Assembly (NCBI RefSeq): GCF_016904955.1
Contig: NZ_JADIKE010000028.1
Span: 104,691 to 168,690, forward strand
Length of the DNA: 64,000 bases
Source of the DNA: Dyella flava
GTDB taxonomy: Bacteria; Pseudomonadota; Gammaproteobacteria; Xanthomonadales; Rhodanobacteraceae
Reading direction: 5' to 3'
Shown here piece by piece: positions 29,153 through 38,829 of this stretch; position 1 is the first letter of the stretch, and each line of letters opens with the position of its first letter. Below the pieces are notes generated by a model. The model did no database searches. It was not told the DNA's origin and worked only from the letters and a program-made list of their open reading frames with translations. A program made the translations under genes and the position numbers.

Positions 29153-30190
29153 ATGCCGATCACGACAGCAAATTTCATAGTGCAGCCGGTCATCAAGCCG
29201 GCGCGTTTTCGTCTCTGGTGGGGGTTCGCAGCGCTGTCGATGGCAGTCGTTGCACCGGCGTGGGCCGACCACCCGGGGCAAGCGCAACTCGTGCAGGAAG
29301 TGGCGCAGGACACCGGCAAGGATCCTGCCGCGCTCAACGCGCTGCTCGATAGCGCGCAGCGCCAGCAAAGCATTCTGGATGCGATCAGCCGTCCGGCGGA
29401 AGCCAAGCCGTGGAGCGAGTACCGGGAAATCTTCCTGACGCCCGATCGCATCGATGCCGGTATTGATTTCTATCGCGAGCATCGCGCCTTGCTGGAAAAG
29501 ATCGGTGCGCAGTACGGCGTTGCGCCGGAATACATCGTGGCGATCCTCGGCGTGGAGACGTTCTACGGGCGCAATACCGGCAAGTACAAAGTGCTCGATG
29601 CTTTGGTCACGCTGGGGCTGTATTACCCGCCGCGCGCGACGTTTTTCCGCGGTGAGCTGAAAACCTTGCTGGAGCTGCCGGACAATCAGCTCGCCGGTCC
29701 GGTCGGCACGCTAACCGGTTCTTATGCCGGTGCCCAGGGCTGGGGTCAGTTCATGCCCAGCAGCATCCGCGACTTCGCCGTGGATGAAGACGGCGATGGC
29801 CGCATCGATCTGCAGAATTCATTGCCGGACATCCTGGGCAGCGTAGCCAACTATTTCGCCAAGCATGGTTGGGTGACTGGCGGCATGGTGGCCGCGCGTG
29901 CCCAGCCCGATGCGGCGGCCAAACCACTCACCGTCAAAGACTCCACGCCACAATGGACCATCGAGCAGCTCGAAGCATGGGGTTATGCGCCAATCCAGCA
30001 TCTCGATCCCGGCGCCAACAGCAGCTTGCAGACATTCCAGGGCCTCAACGGTCCGGAGTACTGGTTTACCTTCCAGAATTTCTACGTGATCACGCGCTAC
30101 AACCGCAGCCCGATGTATGCGATGGCGGTGAACCAGTTGGCGCAAGCCATCGCCGAAGGCGCCAACGCGCAGGAGAGCGCTACGCAATGA
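29153..30190 (+). CDS. mltB: Membrane-bound lytic murein transglycosylase B
   Basis: MltB cleaves glycan strands to 1,6-anhydromuropeptides. The 345-residue product has an N-terminal signal sequence (about residues 18-40, ending PAWA) and no lipobox Cys, so it may be soluble in the periplasm. The catalytic Glu lies in GVETFYGRNTGKY, and the SLT-B features GAQGWGQFMPSS and YFAKHGWVTGG are present. It follows rodA by 140 bases and overlaps rlpA by 4 bases, placing a hydrolase beside the synthases. Confidence 0.94.
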   Translation: MPITTANFIVQPVIKPARFRLWWGFAALSMAVVAPAWADHPGQAQLVQEVAQDTGKDPAALNALLDSAQRQQSILDAISRPAEAKPWSEYREIFLTPDRIDAGIDFYREHRALLEKIGAQYGVAPEYIVAILGVETFYGRNTGKYKVLDALVTLGLYYPPRATFFRGELKTLLELPDNQLAGPVGTLTGSYAGAQGWGQFMPSSIRDFAVDEDGDGRIDLQNSLPDILGSVANYFAKHGWVTGGMVAARAQPDAAAKPLTVKDSTPQWTIEQLEAWGYAPIQHLDPGANSSLQTFQGLNGPEYWFTFQNFYVITRYNRSPMYAMAVNQLAQAIAEGANAQESATQ

Positions 30191-31089
30191 GGGGTGTCTG
30201 GCGCCTGTCCTGGCTGCTCGCGACCATGTTGCTGCTGGTCGGATGTGGCGGCCACAGCAACGCGCGCCGGTATTCCTCGTCATCGTCGCAAGGTGGTAGC
30301 TCCGGCGGCGTTTACGACAACACCAGCCTCCCGCAGAGCAGCCGTTATCGCGACGGCAGCGACAGTGTCCCGCAAGGTCCGCCACCTGACGTGAGCAACC
30401 TGCCTGAGCCGGTGCCCAAGGTGGAGCCGCGTGCGCTCTACGGCAACAAGTCGCCGTATACCGTGCTGGGTCAGACCTACACGGTGCTGCCGACGGCGCG
30501 TGGCTATGAGGAACGTGGCATCGCCTCGTTCTACGGCTCCAAGTTCCATGGCTACAAGACCTCGGATCTCGAGGACTACGACATGTACAAGTTCACCGCC
30601 GCGAGCAAGGTGCTGCCGCTGCCGAGTTACGCGCGGGTGACCAATCTGGAGAACGGCAAGAGCGTGATCGTGCGCATCAACGATCGCGGCCCGTTCCATG
30701 AGGATCGCGTGATCGATCTGTCCTACGCCGCCGCGGTGAAGATCGGCGTGTGGCCAAAGGGTACGGGCCTGGTGGAAGTGCAGGGCATCGATCCGTCCGC
30801 GCCGACGGATGACCAGGCGCCGCCAGCCCCGGTGGTCGCGCCGTCTGCTCCGCCGCCCGGCATTTATCTCCAGGTCGGCGCCTTCGCCGATCCGGACAAT
30901 GCCGCAAGAGTGGCGGCCCAGCTGCGCGTGGCGAATTTCGCTCCGGTGCAGGTGGTGGATGCGACCATTGGCGGCCGCCTCGTGCACCGTGTACGGGTAG
31001 GGCCTCTGGCCGATGTGGATACCGCCGACCGGGTGACTTCCCAGATCGAACAAATGGGTCTGCCACACCCGCAGGTCGCGGTAGACTGA
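30187..31089 (+). CDS. rlpA: Septal ring lytic transglycosylase RlpA
   Basis: The 300-residue outer-membrane lipoprotein has a signal with lipobox LLVGC (Cys around residue 20), a double-psi beta barrel (GIASFYGSKFHG ... INDRGPFHEDRVIDLS) and a C-terminal SPOR domain (IYLQVGAFADPDNA) that binds denuded septal glycan. It cuts glycan lacking stem peptides at division sites. It starts inside the mltB stop codon (ATGA). Confidence 0.95.
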   Translation: MRGVWRLSWLLATMLLLVGCGGHSNARRYSSSSSQGGSSGGVYDNTSLPQSSRYRDGSDSVPQGPPPDVSNLPEPVPKVEPRALYGNKSPYTVLGQTYTVLPTARGYEERGIASFYGSKFHGYKTSDLEDYDMYKFTAASKVLPLPSYARVTNLENGKSVIVRINDRGPFHEDRVIDLSYAAAVKIGVWPKGTGLVEVQGIDPSAPTDDQAPPAPVVAPSAPPPGIYLQVGAFADPDNAARVAAQLRVANFAPVQVVDATIGGRLVHRVRVGPLADVDTADRVTSQIEQMGLPHPQVAVD

Positions 31090-31154
31090 GCGTTTCTCCC
31101 TTGTTGTGGCGCCCCGTGCGCCGTGATCTAAGCAAAAACGGATGTAAGCCCACG

Positions 31155-32393
31155 ATGAATCTGTTCCGCCGCCCCCTGTATGTGATTGCCGCCGCTGCCC
31201 TGGTGTTCGGCGCCAGCGCTGTCGCTCAGCAGACTCCGACACCGACGCCGCCCAAGCCGGTACCCAATGTGCCAGCGCCCGCGGTCATGCAGGTCCCGGT
31301 GCCGCCGCCGCCGGATGTGGATGGCAAGGCGTGGGTGCTGATGGATTACGCCACCGGGCAGATCCTCGCGTCCAAGGAACCCGATACACGCGTGGTGCCG
31401 GCGTCGATCACCAAGGTGATGACGGACTACGTGATCTCGGCGCAAATCGCCGCAGGCAAGATCCATCTCACTGATCAGGTCACCATCAGCGAGCACGCAT
31501 GGCGTGCCGGCGGCGCGGGTACGGATGGCTCGACCAGCTTCCTCAAGCTCAACAGCCAAGTGCCGCTGAAGGATCTGCTGTACGGCATGATCATCCAGTC
31601 GGGTAACGACTCCGCGATCGCGCTGGCCGAGCACACCGCCGGCTCCGAAGACACCTTCGCAAATCTGATGAACGCCTACGCCAAGCAGCTGGGCATGGTG
31701 AACAGCCACTTTGCAAACGCCTCCGGCTATCCGGTCGACGACCACTACACCACGGCGCACGACGTCGCGATCCTCACCCGCGCGCTGATCCACGACTATC
31801 CCGAGGACTACGCCATCTCCGCGATCAAGGAGTTCGAGTGGAACGGCATCAAGCAGGGCAACCGCAACACCCTGCTGTGGCGTGATTCCACCGTGGATGG
31901 CGTGAAGACCGGCCACACCGCCGAGGCCGGCTTCTGCCTTGACGCCTCGGCCAAGCGTGGCGACGAGCGCATGATCGCCGTGGTGATGGGCGCCAGCAGC
32001 GAAAAAGCCCGTGCCGACTCGGCGATAGCGCTGCTCAACTACGGCTTCCGCTTCTTCGAAACGCACAAGCTTTACGAAGCCGGCAAAGCCCTGGTCACGC
32101 CGCGCCTGTGGAAGGGCGAAGAAGACCAGCTGCCGCTGGGCGTGGAGCAGGACGTGCTGGTGACCGTGAAGACCGGCGACTACGACAAGCTGAAAGCCAC
32201 CATGGACATTCCGTCCACGCTGATCGCGCCGTTCAAGAAGGGTCAGCAGGTCGGCACGCTGCATGTCACCGAAGATGGTCAGCCGGTGCTGGACGTGCCG
32301 CTGGTCGCGATGAACGATGCGCCGCAGGGCGGTTTCTTCAAGCGCCTGTGGGACAGCATCCTGCTGTGGTTCCACGGCAGCGGCAAGAAGTGA
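31155..32393 (+). CDS. dacA: D-alanyl-D-alanine carboxypeptidase (PBP5/6 type)
   Basis: This class C low-molecular-weight PBP trims the terminal D-Ala from pentapeptide stems. The 412-residue protein has a signal peptide (MNLFRRPLYVIAAAALVFGASAVA), the S-x-x-K motif SITK at 84-87, SGN in IQSGNDSAIAL, and KTG in VDGVKTGHT. The C-terminal PBP5 domain ends in an amphipathic anchor (GGFFKRLWDSILLWFHG). It is 65 bases after rlpA and 28 bases before the DUF493 gene. Confidence 0.95.
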   Translation: MNLFRRPLYVIAAAALVFGASAVAQQTPTPTPPKPVPNVPAPAVMQVPVPPPPDVDGKAWVLMDYATGQILASKEPDTRVVPASITKVMTDYVISAQIAAGKIHLTDQVTISEHAWRAGGAGTDGSTSFLKLNSQVPLKDLLYGMIIQSGNDSAIALAEHTAGSEDTFANLMNAYAKQLGMVNSHFANASGYPVDDHYTTAHDVAILTRALIHDYPEDYAISAIKEFEWNGIKQGNRNTLLWRDSTVDGVKTGHTAEAGFCLDASAKRGDERMIAVVMGASSEKARADSAIALLNYGFRFFETHKLYEAGKALVTPRLWKGEEDQLPLGVEQDVLVTVKTGDYDKLKATMDIPSTLIAPFKKGQQVGTLHVTEDGQPVLDVPLVAMNDAPQGGFFKRLWDSILLWFHGSGKK

Positions 32394-32421
32394 TGTTGAT
32401 CGATGTGAGCGGAGAAGGCCG

Positions 32422-32709
32422 ATGAAAGAACTGGGCGAGATCAATGCGCAGGAAGGCCAGGGTTTCCAGTTTCCCGGCGAATTCGAGATCACCGCGATGG
32501 GCAACGCCAGCGCGGATCTGAAAGCCCGGGTGCCGAAGATTCTCGAAGGCATCGGCCTGCATGTGCTGCACGAAACCGTGCGGCACAAGCATTCACGCGA
32601 AGGTAACTTCCTCTCGGTCACAGTCAGTTTCCGCTGCGATACGCGTGAACAGTACGACGCAGCGCATGCGGCGCTGCGTGCTGATGCCGATATCCGCTTC
32701 ACCCTGTGA
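32422..32709 (+). CDS. ybeD: DUF493 / YbeD-family protein
   Basis: The 95-residue cytosolic protein matches the DUF493 (YbeD) family, with FPGEFEITAMG at the N-terminus and a ferredoxin-like beta-alpha-beta pattern; it may act as a small allosteric domain. In E. coli ybeD likewise sits between dacA and lipB, and the same order holds here, which supports orthology. Its molecular function is not established. Confidence 0.9.
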   Translation: MKELGEINAQEGQGFQFPGEFEITAMGNASADLKARVPKILEGIGLHVLHETVRHKHSREGNFLSVTVSFRCDTREQYDAAHAALRADADIRFTL

Positions 32710-32717
32710 CGATGTGA

Positions 32718-32812
32718 TTTTTCCCTCTCCCCATCGGGGCACGCGGGGAGAGCACATGGATGTGCTCGGCTCTGAGGAGCGAGGAGGGGGCCGAGTGAGG
32801 GGACCATCTGGC
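32718..32812. repeat. Dispersed intergenic repeat, copy B
   Basis: This is the second copy of the element at 8243-8335. Shared blocks are GGATGTGC and GGCTCTGAGGAGCGAG, in the same order and spacing. It occupies the ybeD-lipB gap of 267 bases. Confidence 0.6.
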
Positions 32813-32976
32813 GGAAAGCGACACTCGGAGTCGCGCATCGGGTCGGGGCTTTAAGCACTCGCCCAGCACTCCCGACCCTCCCAAGCGGTGAGCAGACGCA
32901 ACTGCGACTTCCTTCACTTGCAAGCCACAGGTTCCGGCCACAGATTGGCCCCATCCCCACGCAGGCCCGCGACCCC

Positions 32977-33645
32977 ATGTCTCAACCGCTGAAAATCCGC
33001 CGCCTGGGCCGCCAGCCCTATGAACCGGTCTGGCAGGCGATGACCGCCTTCACCGACAACCGTACCGCTGCGACCGTCGATGAACTGTGGCTGCTCGAAC
33101 ACGATCCCGTTTTCACCCTCGGCCAGGCCGGCAAGATGGAGCACGTCCTGGCGCCCGGCGAGATTCCGGTGGTGCCCGTGGATCGCGGCGGCCAGGTCAC
33201 CTATCACGGGCCCGGCCAGATCGTGGCGTATCCGCTGATTGACCTGCGCCGCGCCGGAGTCGGGGTGCGCGAGCTGGTCAATAGGATCGAGCAGGCCATC
33301 ATCGATACGCTGGCGCATTGGAATATCGAAGCGGTGCGGCGTGAGGGCGCTCCCGGCGTCTACGTGGCGGACGCCAAGGTCGCGGCGCTTGGTCTCAGGG
33401 TGCGGCGAGGCTGCAGTTTCCATGGTCTGGCCTTCAACGTGAACATGAACCTGGAACCGTTCCATCGCATTAACCCTTGTGGTTACAAGGGTCTGGCGGT
33501 CACGCAAGTGCTAGACTTGGGCGGTCCGTCGCGGCTGTCGGACGTCGAAGATGTGCTGATCGGCGAGTTTTGCCGGCAGTTCGACTTCGATGCCGAACCG
33601 GCTGCTCCCCTTATTCCCGAACTCCCCGCTCGCGTGGCGGTCTGA
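32977..33645 (+). CDS. lipB: Octanoyltransferase LipB
   Basis: LipB transfers octanoate from acyl carrier protein to lipoyl domains of 2-oxoacid dehydrogenases and the glycine cleavage H protein. The 222-residue protein shows the family motifs [12 protein letters not shown], the catalytic Lys in [10 protein letters not shown] and the catalytic Cys in INPCGYKGL. It lies 8 bases before lipA, its pathway partner. Confidence 0.97.
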   Translation: MSQPLKIRRLGRQPYEPVWQAMTAFTDNRTAATVDELWLLEHDPVFTLGQAGKMEHVLAPGEIPVVPVDRGGQVTYHGPGQIVAYPLIDLRRAGVGVRELVNRIEQAIIDTLAHWNIEAVRREGAPGVYVADAKVAALGLRVRRGCSFHGLAFNVNMNLEPFHRINPCGYKGLAVTQVLDLGGPSRLSDVEDVLIGEFCRQFDFDAEPAAPLIPELPARVAV

Positions 33646-33653
33646 CCTAATTC

Positions 33654-34664
33654 ATGAGCGATACGTCAGCTTCATCCACGAAGACCATTCCGATCAGCGT
33701 CGTCAGCACTACGCCGGTTGCCGAAAAGCAGTTGGGCAATGACAAGATCGCGCTCAATCGCGCGGGCTTCGATACCAGCGTGCCAACGCTGCGCAAGCCC
33801 AGCTGGATCCGCGTGCGTCTTCCACAAGGCAACGCCGTGCAGCAGTTGAAGGCACGTCTGCGCGAGAACGCGTTGGTCACCGTGTGCGAGGAAGCCTCGT
33901 GCCCGAACATCCACGAGTGCTTCAGCAAGGGCACGGCCACCTTCATGATCCTTGGTGAAGTGTGCACGCGGCGCTGCTCGTTCTGCGACGTCGCGCATGG
34001 CCGCCCGGCCGCGCCCGATCCGCTCGAGCCTGCGCGCCTGGCCGAAACCATCCACGACATGCGCCTGAAGTACGTGGTGATCACCTCGGTGGATCGCGAC
34101 GACCTGCGCGACGGCGGCGCCGAACACTTCGCTGCCTGCATTCGCGCCGTGCGGCATGCCAGCCCGAACATCCGCATCGAAATCCTTACGCCGGATTTCC
34201 GCGGCAAGGGACGCATGGAGCGTGCGCTGGAAGTGCTCAAGGATTTCCCGCCGGATGTGTTCAACCACAATCTGGAAACCGTGCCGCACCTGTATCGCGA
34301 AGTGCGTCCGGGCGCCGATTACCAGTGGTCGCTGGACCTGCTCAAGCGCTTCAAGGCGCAGCATCCGGAGATACCCACCAAGTCCGGCATCATGCTGGGC
34401 CTGGGCGAAACCTACGAGCAGGTGATCGAGACCATGCGCGACCTGCGTGCGCACGATGTCGACATGATCACCATCGGCCAGTACCTGCAGCCCACGCCGC
34501 ATCATCATCCGGTCGTGCGCTACTGGACGCCCGATGAATTCAACGCGTTGCGCGAGGCTGGCGAGGAGATGGGCTTCCATCACGTCGCCTCCGGTCCGCT
34601 CGTGCGCTCCTCCTACCACGCCGACCAGCAGGCTCACGCCGCTGGCGTCACCGAGCAAGCCTGA
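33654..34664 (+). CDS. lipA: Lipoyl synthase LipA
   Basis: This radical-SAM enzyme inserts two sulfur atoms into the octanoyl chain. The 336-residue protein has the auxiliary-cluster cysteines at 78, 83 and 89 ([12 protein letters not shown]) and the radical-SAM cysteines at 104, 108 and 111 (CTRRCSFC). The C-terminal SSYHADQQ segment supplies the serine ligand. It is co-transcribed with lipB and ends 17 bases before prc. Confidence 0.98.
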   Translation: MSDTSASSTKTIPISVVSTTPVAEKQLGNDKIALNRAGFDTSVPTLRKPSWIRVRLPQGNAVQQLKARLRENALVTVCEEASCPNIHECFSKGTATFMILGEVCTRRCSFCDVAHGRPAAPDPLEPARLAETIHDMRLKYVVITSVDRDDLRDGGAEHFAACIRAVRHASPNIRIEILTPDFRGKGRMERALEVLKDFPPDVFNHNLETVPHLYREVRPGADYQWSLDLLKRFKAQHPEIPTKSGIMLGLGETYEQVIETMRDLRAHDVDMITIGQYLQPTPHHHPVVRYWTPDEFNALREAGEEMGFHHVASGPLVRSSYHADQQAHAAGVTEQA

Positions 34665-34681
34665 AGAGAACTCAGAACTCC

Positions 34682-36940
34682 ATGACCTTCCGCCTTCGTC
34701 CCCTGCTCGCACTGCTGATCGCGTTCAGCGTCGCCATCACCGGCACGGCCGCCGCCCAGTCAGCTGCCGACATGGGTGCTTCCGCGCCGCGCAAGGTGTC
34801 AGAGCTGCCGCTGAAGCCCACCGATACCCAGGCCGACGCGGCGCTGATCTCGGCGCATCTGCTCACTCGCTTCCACTACGACGCGCAGCCGCTCGACGAG
34901 GCGATGTCGCAGAAGATCTACAACTTGTATTTCAAGTTGCTGGATAGCGAGAAGGTGTTCTTCACGCAGGAAGACATGGCGAACTTCGCCAAGTACAAGG
35001 ATCAGTTCGGTAACGAGATCTGGAACAAGGACCTGAACGGCCCGTTCGACATCTTCAACCAGTACATCCTGCGCGCCATCGACCGCATGACCTACGCGCG
35101 CAGCCTGCTCAAGCAGGGCTTCGACTTCAATAGCAACGACACCTACAACACCGACCGCAAGAACGCCGACTGGCCGAAGAACAAGGCCGAGCTCGACGAC
35201 CTGTGGCGCAAGCGCACCATGAACGACTGGCTGCGCCTGAAACTGGCCGGCAAGACCGACGACGAAATCCGCAAGACGCTCGACAAGCGTTATAGCGGCT
35301 ACATCGATCGCACCAAGCAGCTGGATGGCGAAGACGCCTTCCAGACCTTCATGACCGCCTACGCCAATTCCACCGATCCGCATACGGATTACCTTGGGCC
35401 GCGTGCCGCCGAGAACTTCGACATCTCGATGAAGCTCTCGCTGGAAGGCATCGGTGCGCAACTGCAGGCCCGCGACGACTACACCATCATCCTCAGCCTC
35501 ATTCCGGGCGGCCCCGCCGCCAAGTCCGGCAAGTTTAAGCCGGGTGATCGCATCATTGCGGTCGGTCAGGGCACTGACGGTCCCATGGTGGATGTGGTCG
35601 GTGCACGTATTGATGACGTGACCAACCTGATCCGTGGCAAGACCGGCACCACCGTTCGCGTGGAAATCTGGCCTGCCGATGCCGGTCAGGACGGCAAGTA
35701 CGAAACCGTTACCCTGGTACGCGACAAGATCAAGCTGGAAGATTCCGCCGCCAAGAAGCGGGTCATCGACATCAACGAAGGCGGTGTCGACCGGAAGATC
35801 GGCGTGATCGAACTGCCGATGTTCTATTCCGACTTCGGCGCACGCAGTGAAGGCGACAAGGACTTCAAGAGCGCCACCCGCGACGTCGCCAAGCTGCTCG
35901 CCGAGCTCAAGGCCGAAGGCGTGCAGGGCGTGGTCATGGACCTGCGCAATAACGGCGGCGGCTCGCTGTACGAAGCCAACGAGCTGACCGGACTGTTCAT
36001 CGGCAAGGGCCCGGTGGTGCAGGTGCGCGATGCACGGGGTCAGGTTTCCGTGCAGGGTGACGACGACACAGACATGGTCTGGAGTGGTCCGCTGGCCGTG
36101 CTGGTCAATCGTGGCACCGCCTCGGCGTCGGAGATCTTCTCCGCGGCCATCCAGGATTATGGCCGCGGCCTGATCATCGGTACGCCGACGTTCGGCAAGG
36201 GCACGGTGCAGACGCTGATCGATCTCAACCGTTTCGCCTCTGATCCCAACAGCAACCCGAACTACGGCGCGCTCAAGATGACCGTGCAGGAGTTCTTCCG
36301 GGTCAACGGCGGTTCGACGCAGCTCAAGGGTGTCACGCCGGACATGCTGTTCCCGACCACCGGCGACGACAAGGATTTCGGTGAGTCCACCTACGACAAC
36401 GCGTTGCCGTGGACGCAGATCCCGCCCGCAGACTACAAGCCGGTGGCTGATGTGAAGGCCTACCTGCCGCAGCTGGAGCTGATGCACGACAACCGCGTCG
36501 CCACCTCGCCGGCGTGGCAGCTGATGCTCGATGAAATCGCCCAGTACAAGAAACTTGCCGATAACACCACCATCTCGTTGAACTACGATCAGCGCCAGGC
36601 TGAACGCAAACAGCTGGATGCGGTTCAGGCTGATTTCCGTGCCCGTCACAAGGCCATCGACGGCAATGCCAGCGTGGATGCGGATATCGACGATCAGATC
36701 GACGACGGCCTCAATCCGAACGAACGCAGCGTGAAGAGCGAACTGAAGGAAGAGGAAGAAGCCAAGAAGGCGCCGGATCCCGAATTGCACGAGGCTGCGC
36801 ACATCCTGTACGACGCCTTGGGACTGATTCACGCCGATCCCAAGCTGGCCGCAGAAGTGCTACCGCATGGCGGCAAGGCGCTTGCGGATACCAGCAGTGC
36901 ACCGGCTTCGGCCGCCTCGACTCCAGCGGTGGTGCATTAA
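34682..36940 (+). CDS. prc: Tail-specific C-terminal processing protease (Prc/Tsp)
   Basis: This periplasmic S41 peptidase degrades proteins with hydrophobic C-terminal tails and, in enterobacteria, the endopeptidase MepS. The 752-residue protein has a signal peptide (ending TGTAAAQ), an N-terminal helical domain, a PDZ domain around residues 245-335 and the Ser/Lys dyad, Ser481 in GTASASEIF and Lys506 in PTFGKGTVQ. It is longer than E. coli Prc (682), with a charged Glu/Lys-rich C-terminal part. It closes the wall/lipoate cluster. Confidence 0.95.
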   Translation: MTFRLRPLLALLIAFSVAITGTAAAQSAADMGASAPRKVSELPLKPTDTQADAALISAHLLTRFHYDAQPLDEAMSQKIYNLYFKLLDSEKVFFTQEDMANFAKYKDQFGNEIWNKDLNGPFDIFNQYILRAIDRMTYARSLLKQGFDFNSNDTYNTDRKNADWPKNKAELDDLWRKRTMNDWLRLKLAGKTDDEIRKTLDKRYSGYIDRTKQLDGEDAFQTFMTAYANSTDPHTDYLGPRAAENFDISMKLSLEGIGAQLQARDDYTIILSLIPGGPAAKSGKFKPGDRIIAVGQGTDGPMVDVVGARIDDVTNLIRGKTGTTVRVEIWPADAGQDGKYETVTLVRDKIKLEDSAAKKRVIDINEGGVDRKIGVIELPMFYSDFGARSEGDKDFKSATRDVAKLLAELKAEGVQGVVMDLRNNGGGSLYEANELTGLFIGKGPVVQVRDARGQVSVQGDDDTDMVWSGPLAVLVNRGTASASEIFSAAIQDYGRGLIIGTPTFGKGTVQTLIDLNRFASDPNSNPNYGALKMTVQEFFRVNGGSTQLKGVTPDMLFPTTGDDKDFGESTYDNALPWTQIPPADYKPVADVKAYLPQLELMHDNRVATSPAWQLMLDEIAQYKKLADNTTISLNYDQRQAERKQLDAVQADFRARHKAIDGNASVDADIDDQIDDGLNPNERSVKSELKEEEEAKKAPDPELHEAAHILYDALGLIHADPKLAAEVLPHGGKALADTSSAPASAASTPAVVH

Positions 36941-37041
36941 TTCAGTCGCCGCGAAGGCCTCAGCCATCACGGTCATGTGCCAACACCATGTTGATCACAT
37001 GACCGGTTATCTGAACCACGTTTGCAGCACACAGCATTTAC

Positions 37042-37070
37042 AGGGCGCCGGCATCCGGCGCCCTTCTTGT
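37042..37070 (+). terminator. Terminator after prc
   Basis: AGGGCGCCG-GCATC-CGGCGCCCT is a 9-base perfect stem followed by TTCTTGT, about 100 bases beyond the prc stop. Confidence 0.75.
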
Positions 37071-37222
37071 ATCTGATCCCTGAAGCTTGGCGGCGCGACG
37101 CAGGTGCATCTGCCCAACTCGGCTAAGACACCGAACCCGTGGCGTCGAATATGGACCTTGCCATCCCTCATCCCGGCTGTCGCGGGAATGAGGGTGACGC
37201 AAGATAACGTCCTCGACGTCGA

Positions 37223-38608
37223 TCAGCGCGACCGATAGCGGTTCTGCAACAGCGCAAAGATCGCACGCAGCCCCATCGCTTCGCCGCCGCGCGGACGGCC
37301 CGGACGATCACCGTCGTTCCAGGCGTAAGTATCCAGATGCACCCACGGCATGCCTTCCGGAATGAAGCGTTCCATATAAAGCGCCGCCGTGATCGCGCCA
37401 GCGTGGCGTGATGGTCCGGCGTTGGCGAAATCGGCCAGGTAGGACTCCAGCATCTTGCGATACGGACGCCACAACGGCAGCCGCCACAGCGGATCGGCGA
37501 CCGTGCGGCCACAGGCCAGTGCTTCGTCGGCAATCGTATCGTCATTGGCGAACAGCGCGGGCAGATCGGGGCCGAGCGCAACGCGCGCAGCACCGGTCAG
37601 CGTGGCGAAATCGATGATCAGATCCGGCTTCTGCTCGGCGCCGTAGGCCAGGGCGTCGCACAGCACCAGGCGGCCTTCCGCGTCGGTGTTGTCGATTTCC
37701 ACGCTAAATCCGGCGCGCGTCACCACCACTTCACCCGGGCGCATGGCATTGCCGGCCACCGAGTTTTCCACCGCCGGGATGAGCAGCGTGAGGCGTACCG
37801 GCAGCTTCGCCTGCATCACCAGTCCGGCGAGTGCGATCGCATGCGCCGCGCCGCCCATGTCCTTCTTCATCCAGCGCATGCCGTCGCTGGGTTTCAGATC
37901 TAGGCCGCCGGTGTCGAAGCACACGCCTTTACCGACCAGCACCAGCTTGGGATCGCTCACCTTGCCCCAGCTCAATTCGATCAGGCGCGGCGGGCGATGA
38001 CTGGCGCGGCCCACCGCATGGATGGTGGGGAAGTTGTCTTCCAGCAGCTCGTCGCCGACCCATTCGCGCACCTTGGCTTTGTGGGTCTTGCCCAGTTGCT
38101 TGACCGCATCGGCCAGATGCTTGGGGCCCATGTCTTCGGTCGGCGTATTCACCAGATCGCGCACCAGGCCGGTCGCCTCGATCAGCGGCGCAAGCGCGGC
38201 CAGCGTCTTCGCATCCACCGCCAGCGTCGCCGGCGCGCGCTTGGCTTTGCGATAGCGCGTGAACTGATAGGCGCCAAGCGCCCAGCCGAGTGCGGCAAGT
38301 TGCGGATCGAGCGCCACGCCTTCCGCCGCCACGACGTACTCGCCTTGCGGCAAGCTCATCGGCAATGCCGCCAGCGCCGCCAGGGGCTCCTTGCGATCCA
38401 CGCCAACGATGACGCGTGCCAGCTTGCCGTGTTCATCCGCCAGCAGGCACACGCTGCCCGGTGCGGCATCGAAGCGGTTTTCATCCAGCCAGCTGCGTTG
38501 CGCCGTGCTCAGGCGCTTGCGCGTGGCAGCCAATTGCGTGACATCGGTGGCCTCGATCAGGGTCAGGGCGCGGCGATTATTGGAGCGAAGTTCGATCAGG
38601 GCAGGCAT
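37223..38608 (-). CDS. M17-family leucyl aminopeptidase
   Basis: This cytosolic di-metal aminopeptidase removes N-terminal residues from peptides. The 461-residue protein has the M17 motifs GKGVCFDTGGLDLKP (metal/Lys), MKKDMGG (Asp) and the signature NTDAEGRLVL with its bridging Asp/Glu. It is shorter than E. coli PepA (503) and lacks part of the N-terminal DNA-binding domain, closer to the PepB-like group. It is transcribed alone, convergent with prc. Confidence 0.92.
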   Translation of the reverse strand: MPALIELRSNNRRALTLIEATDVTQLAATRKRLSTAQRSWLDENRFDAAPGSVCLLADEHGKLARVIVGVDRKEPLAALAALPMSLPQGEYVVAAEGVALDPQLAALGWALGAYQFTRYRKAKRAPATLAVDAKTLAALAPLIEATGLVRDLVNTPTEDMGPKHLADAVKQLGKTHKAKVREWVGDELLEDNFPTIHAVGRASHRPPRLIELSWGKVSDPKLVLVGKGVCFDTGGLDLKPSDGMRWMKKDMGGAAHAIALAGLVMQAKLPVRLTLLIPAVENSVAGNAMRPGEVVVTRAGFSVEIDNTDAEGRLVLCDALAYGAEQKPDLIIDFATLTGAARVALGPDLPALFANDDTIADEALACGRTVADPLWRLPLWRPYRKMLESYLADFANAGPSRHAGAITAALYMERFIPEGMPWVHLDTYAWNDGDRPGRPRGGEAMGLRAIFALLQNRYRSR

Positions 38609-38723
38609 GCAAATCCTTGCGCATGTCTGGGCATGCGCGCGTCGTGGTTATTGACCACACATGATGCGCGTTTTTCGGGGGGTGATCAAAATCGAGCCAG
38701 CCATACGCACGCCGCGCAGGTTG

Positions 38724-38829
38724 GTAGGTTGGGTTAGGTTGGGTTAGCGCAGCGTAACCCAACGGAATTCGGTCGAAGCGATAAACACCGTTGGCTTACG
38801 CTGCGCTAACCCAACCTACCCCAACCTAC
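38724..38829. repeat. Large imperfect inverted repeat (REP/MITE-like)
   Basis: Two 42-base arms (38724-38765 and 38788-38829) match at 40 of 42 positions as reverse complements and are separated by 22 bases. The arms contain GGTTGGGTTAGCGCAGCGTA. Each arm also holds an internal TTAGCGCAGCGTAA imperfect palindrome. The right arm reaches into the stop codon of the HAD gene. This type of element recurs in many GC-rich proteobacteria and is often mobilised by REP-associated transposases; none is encoded here. Confidence 0.85.
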
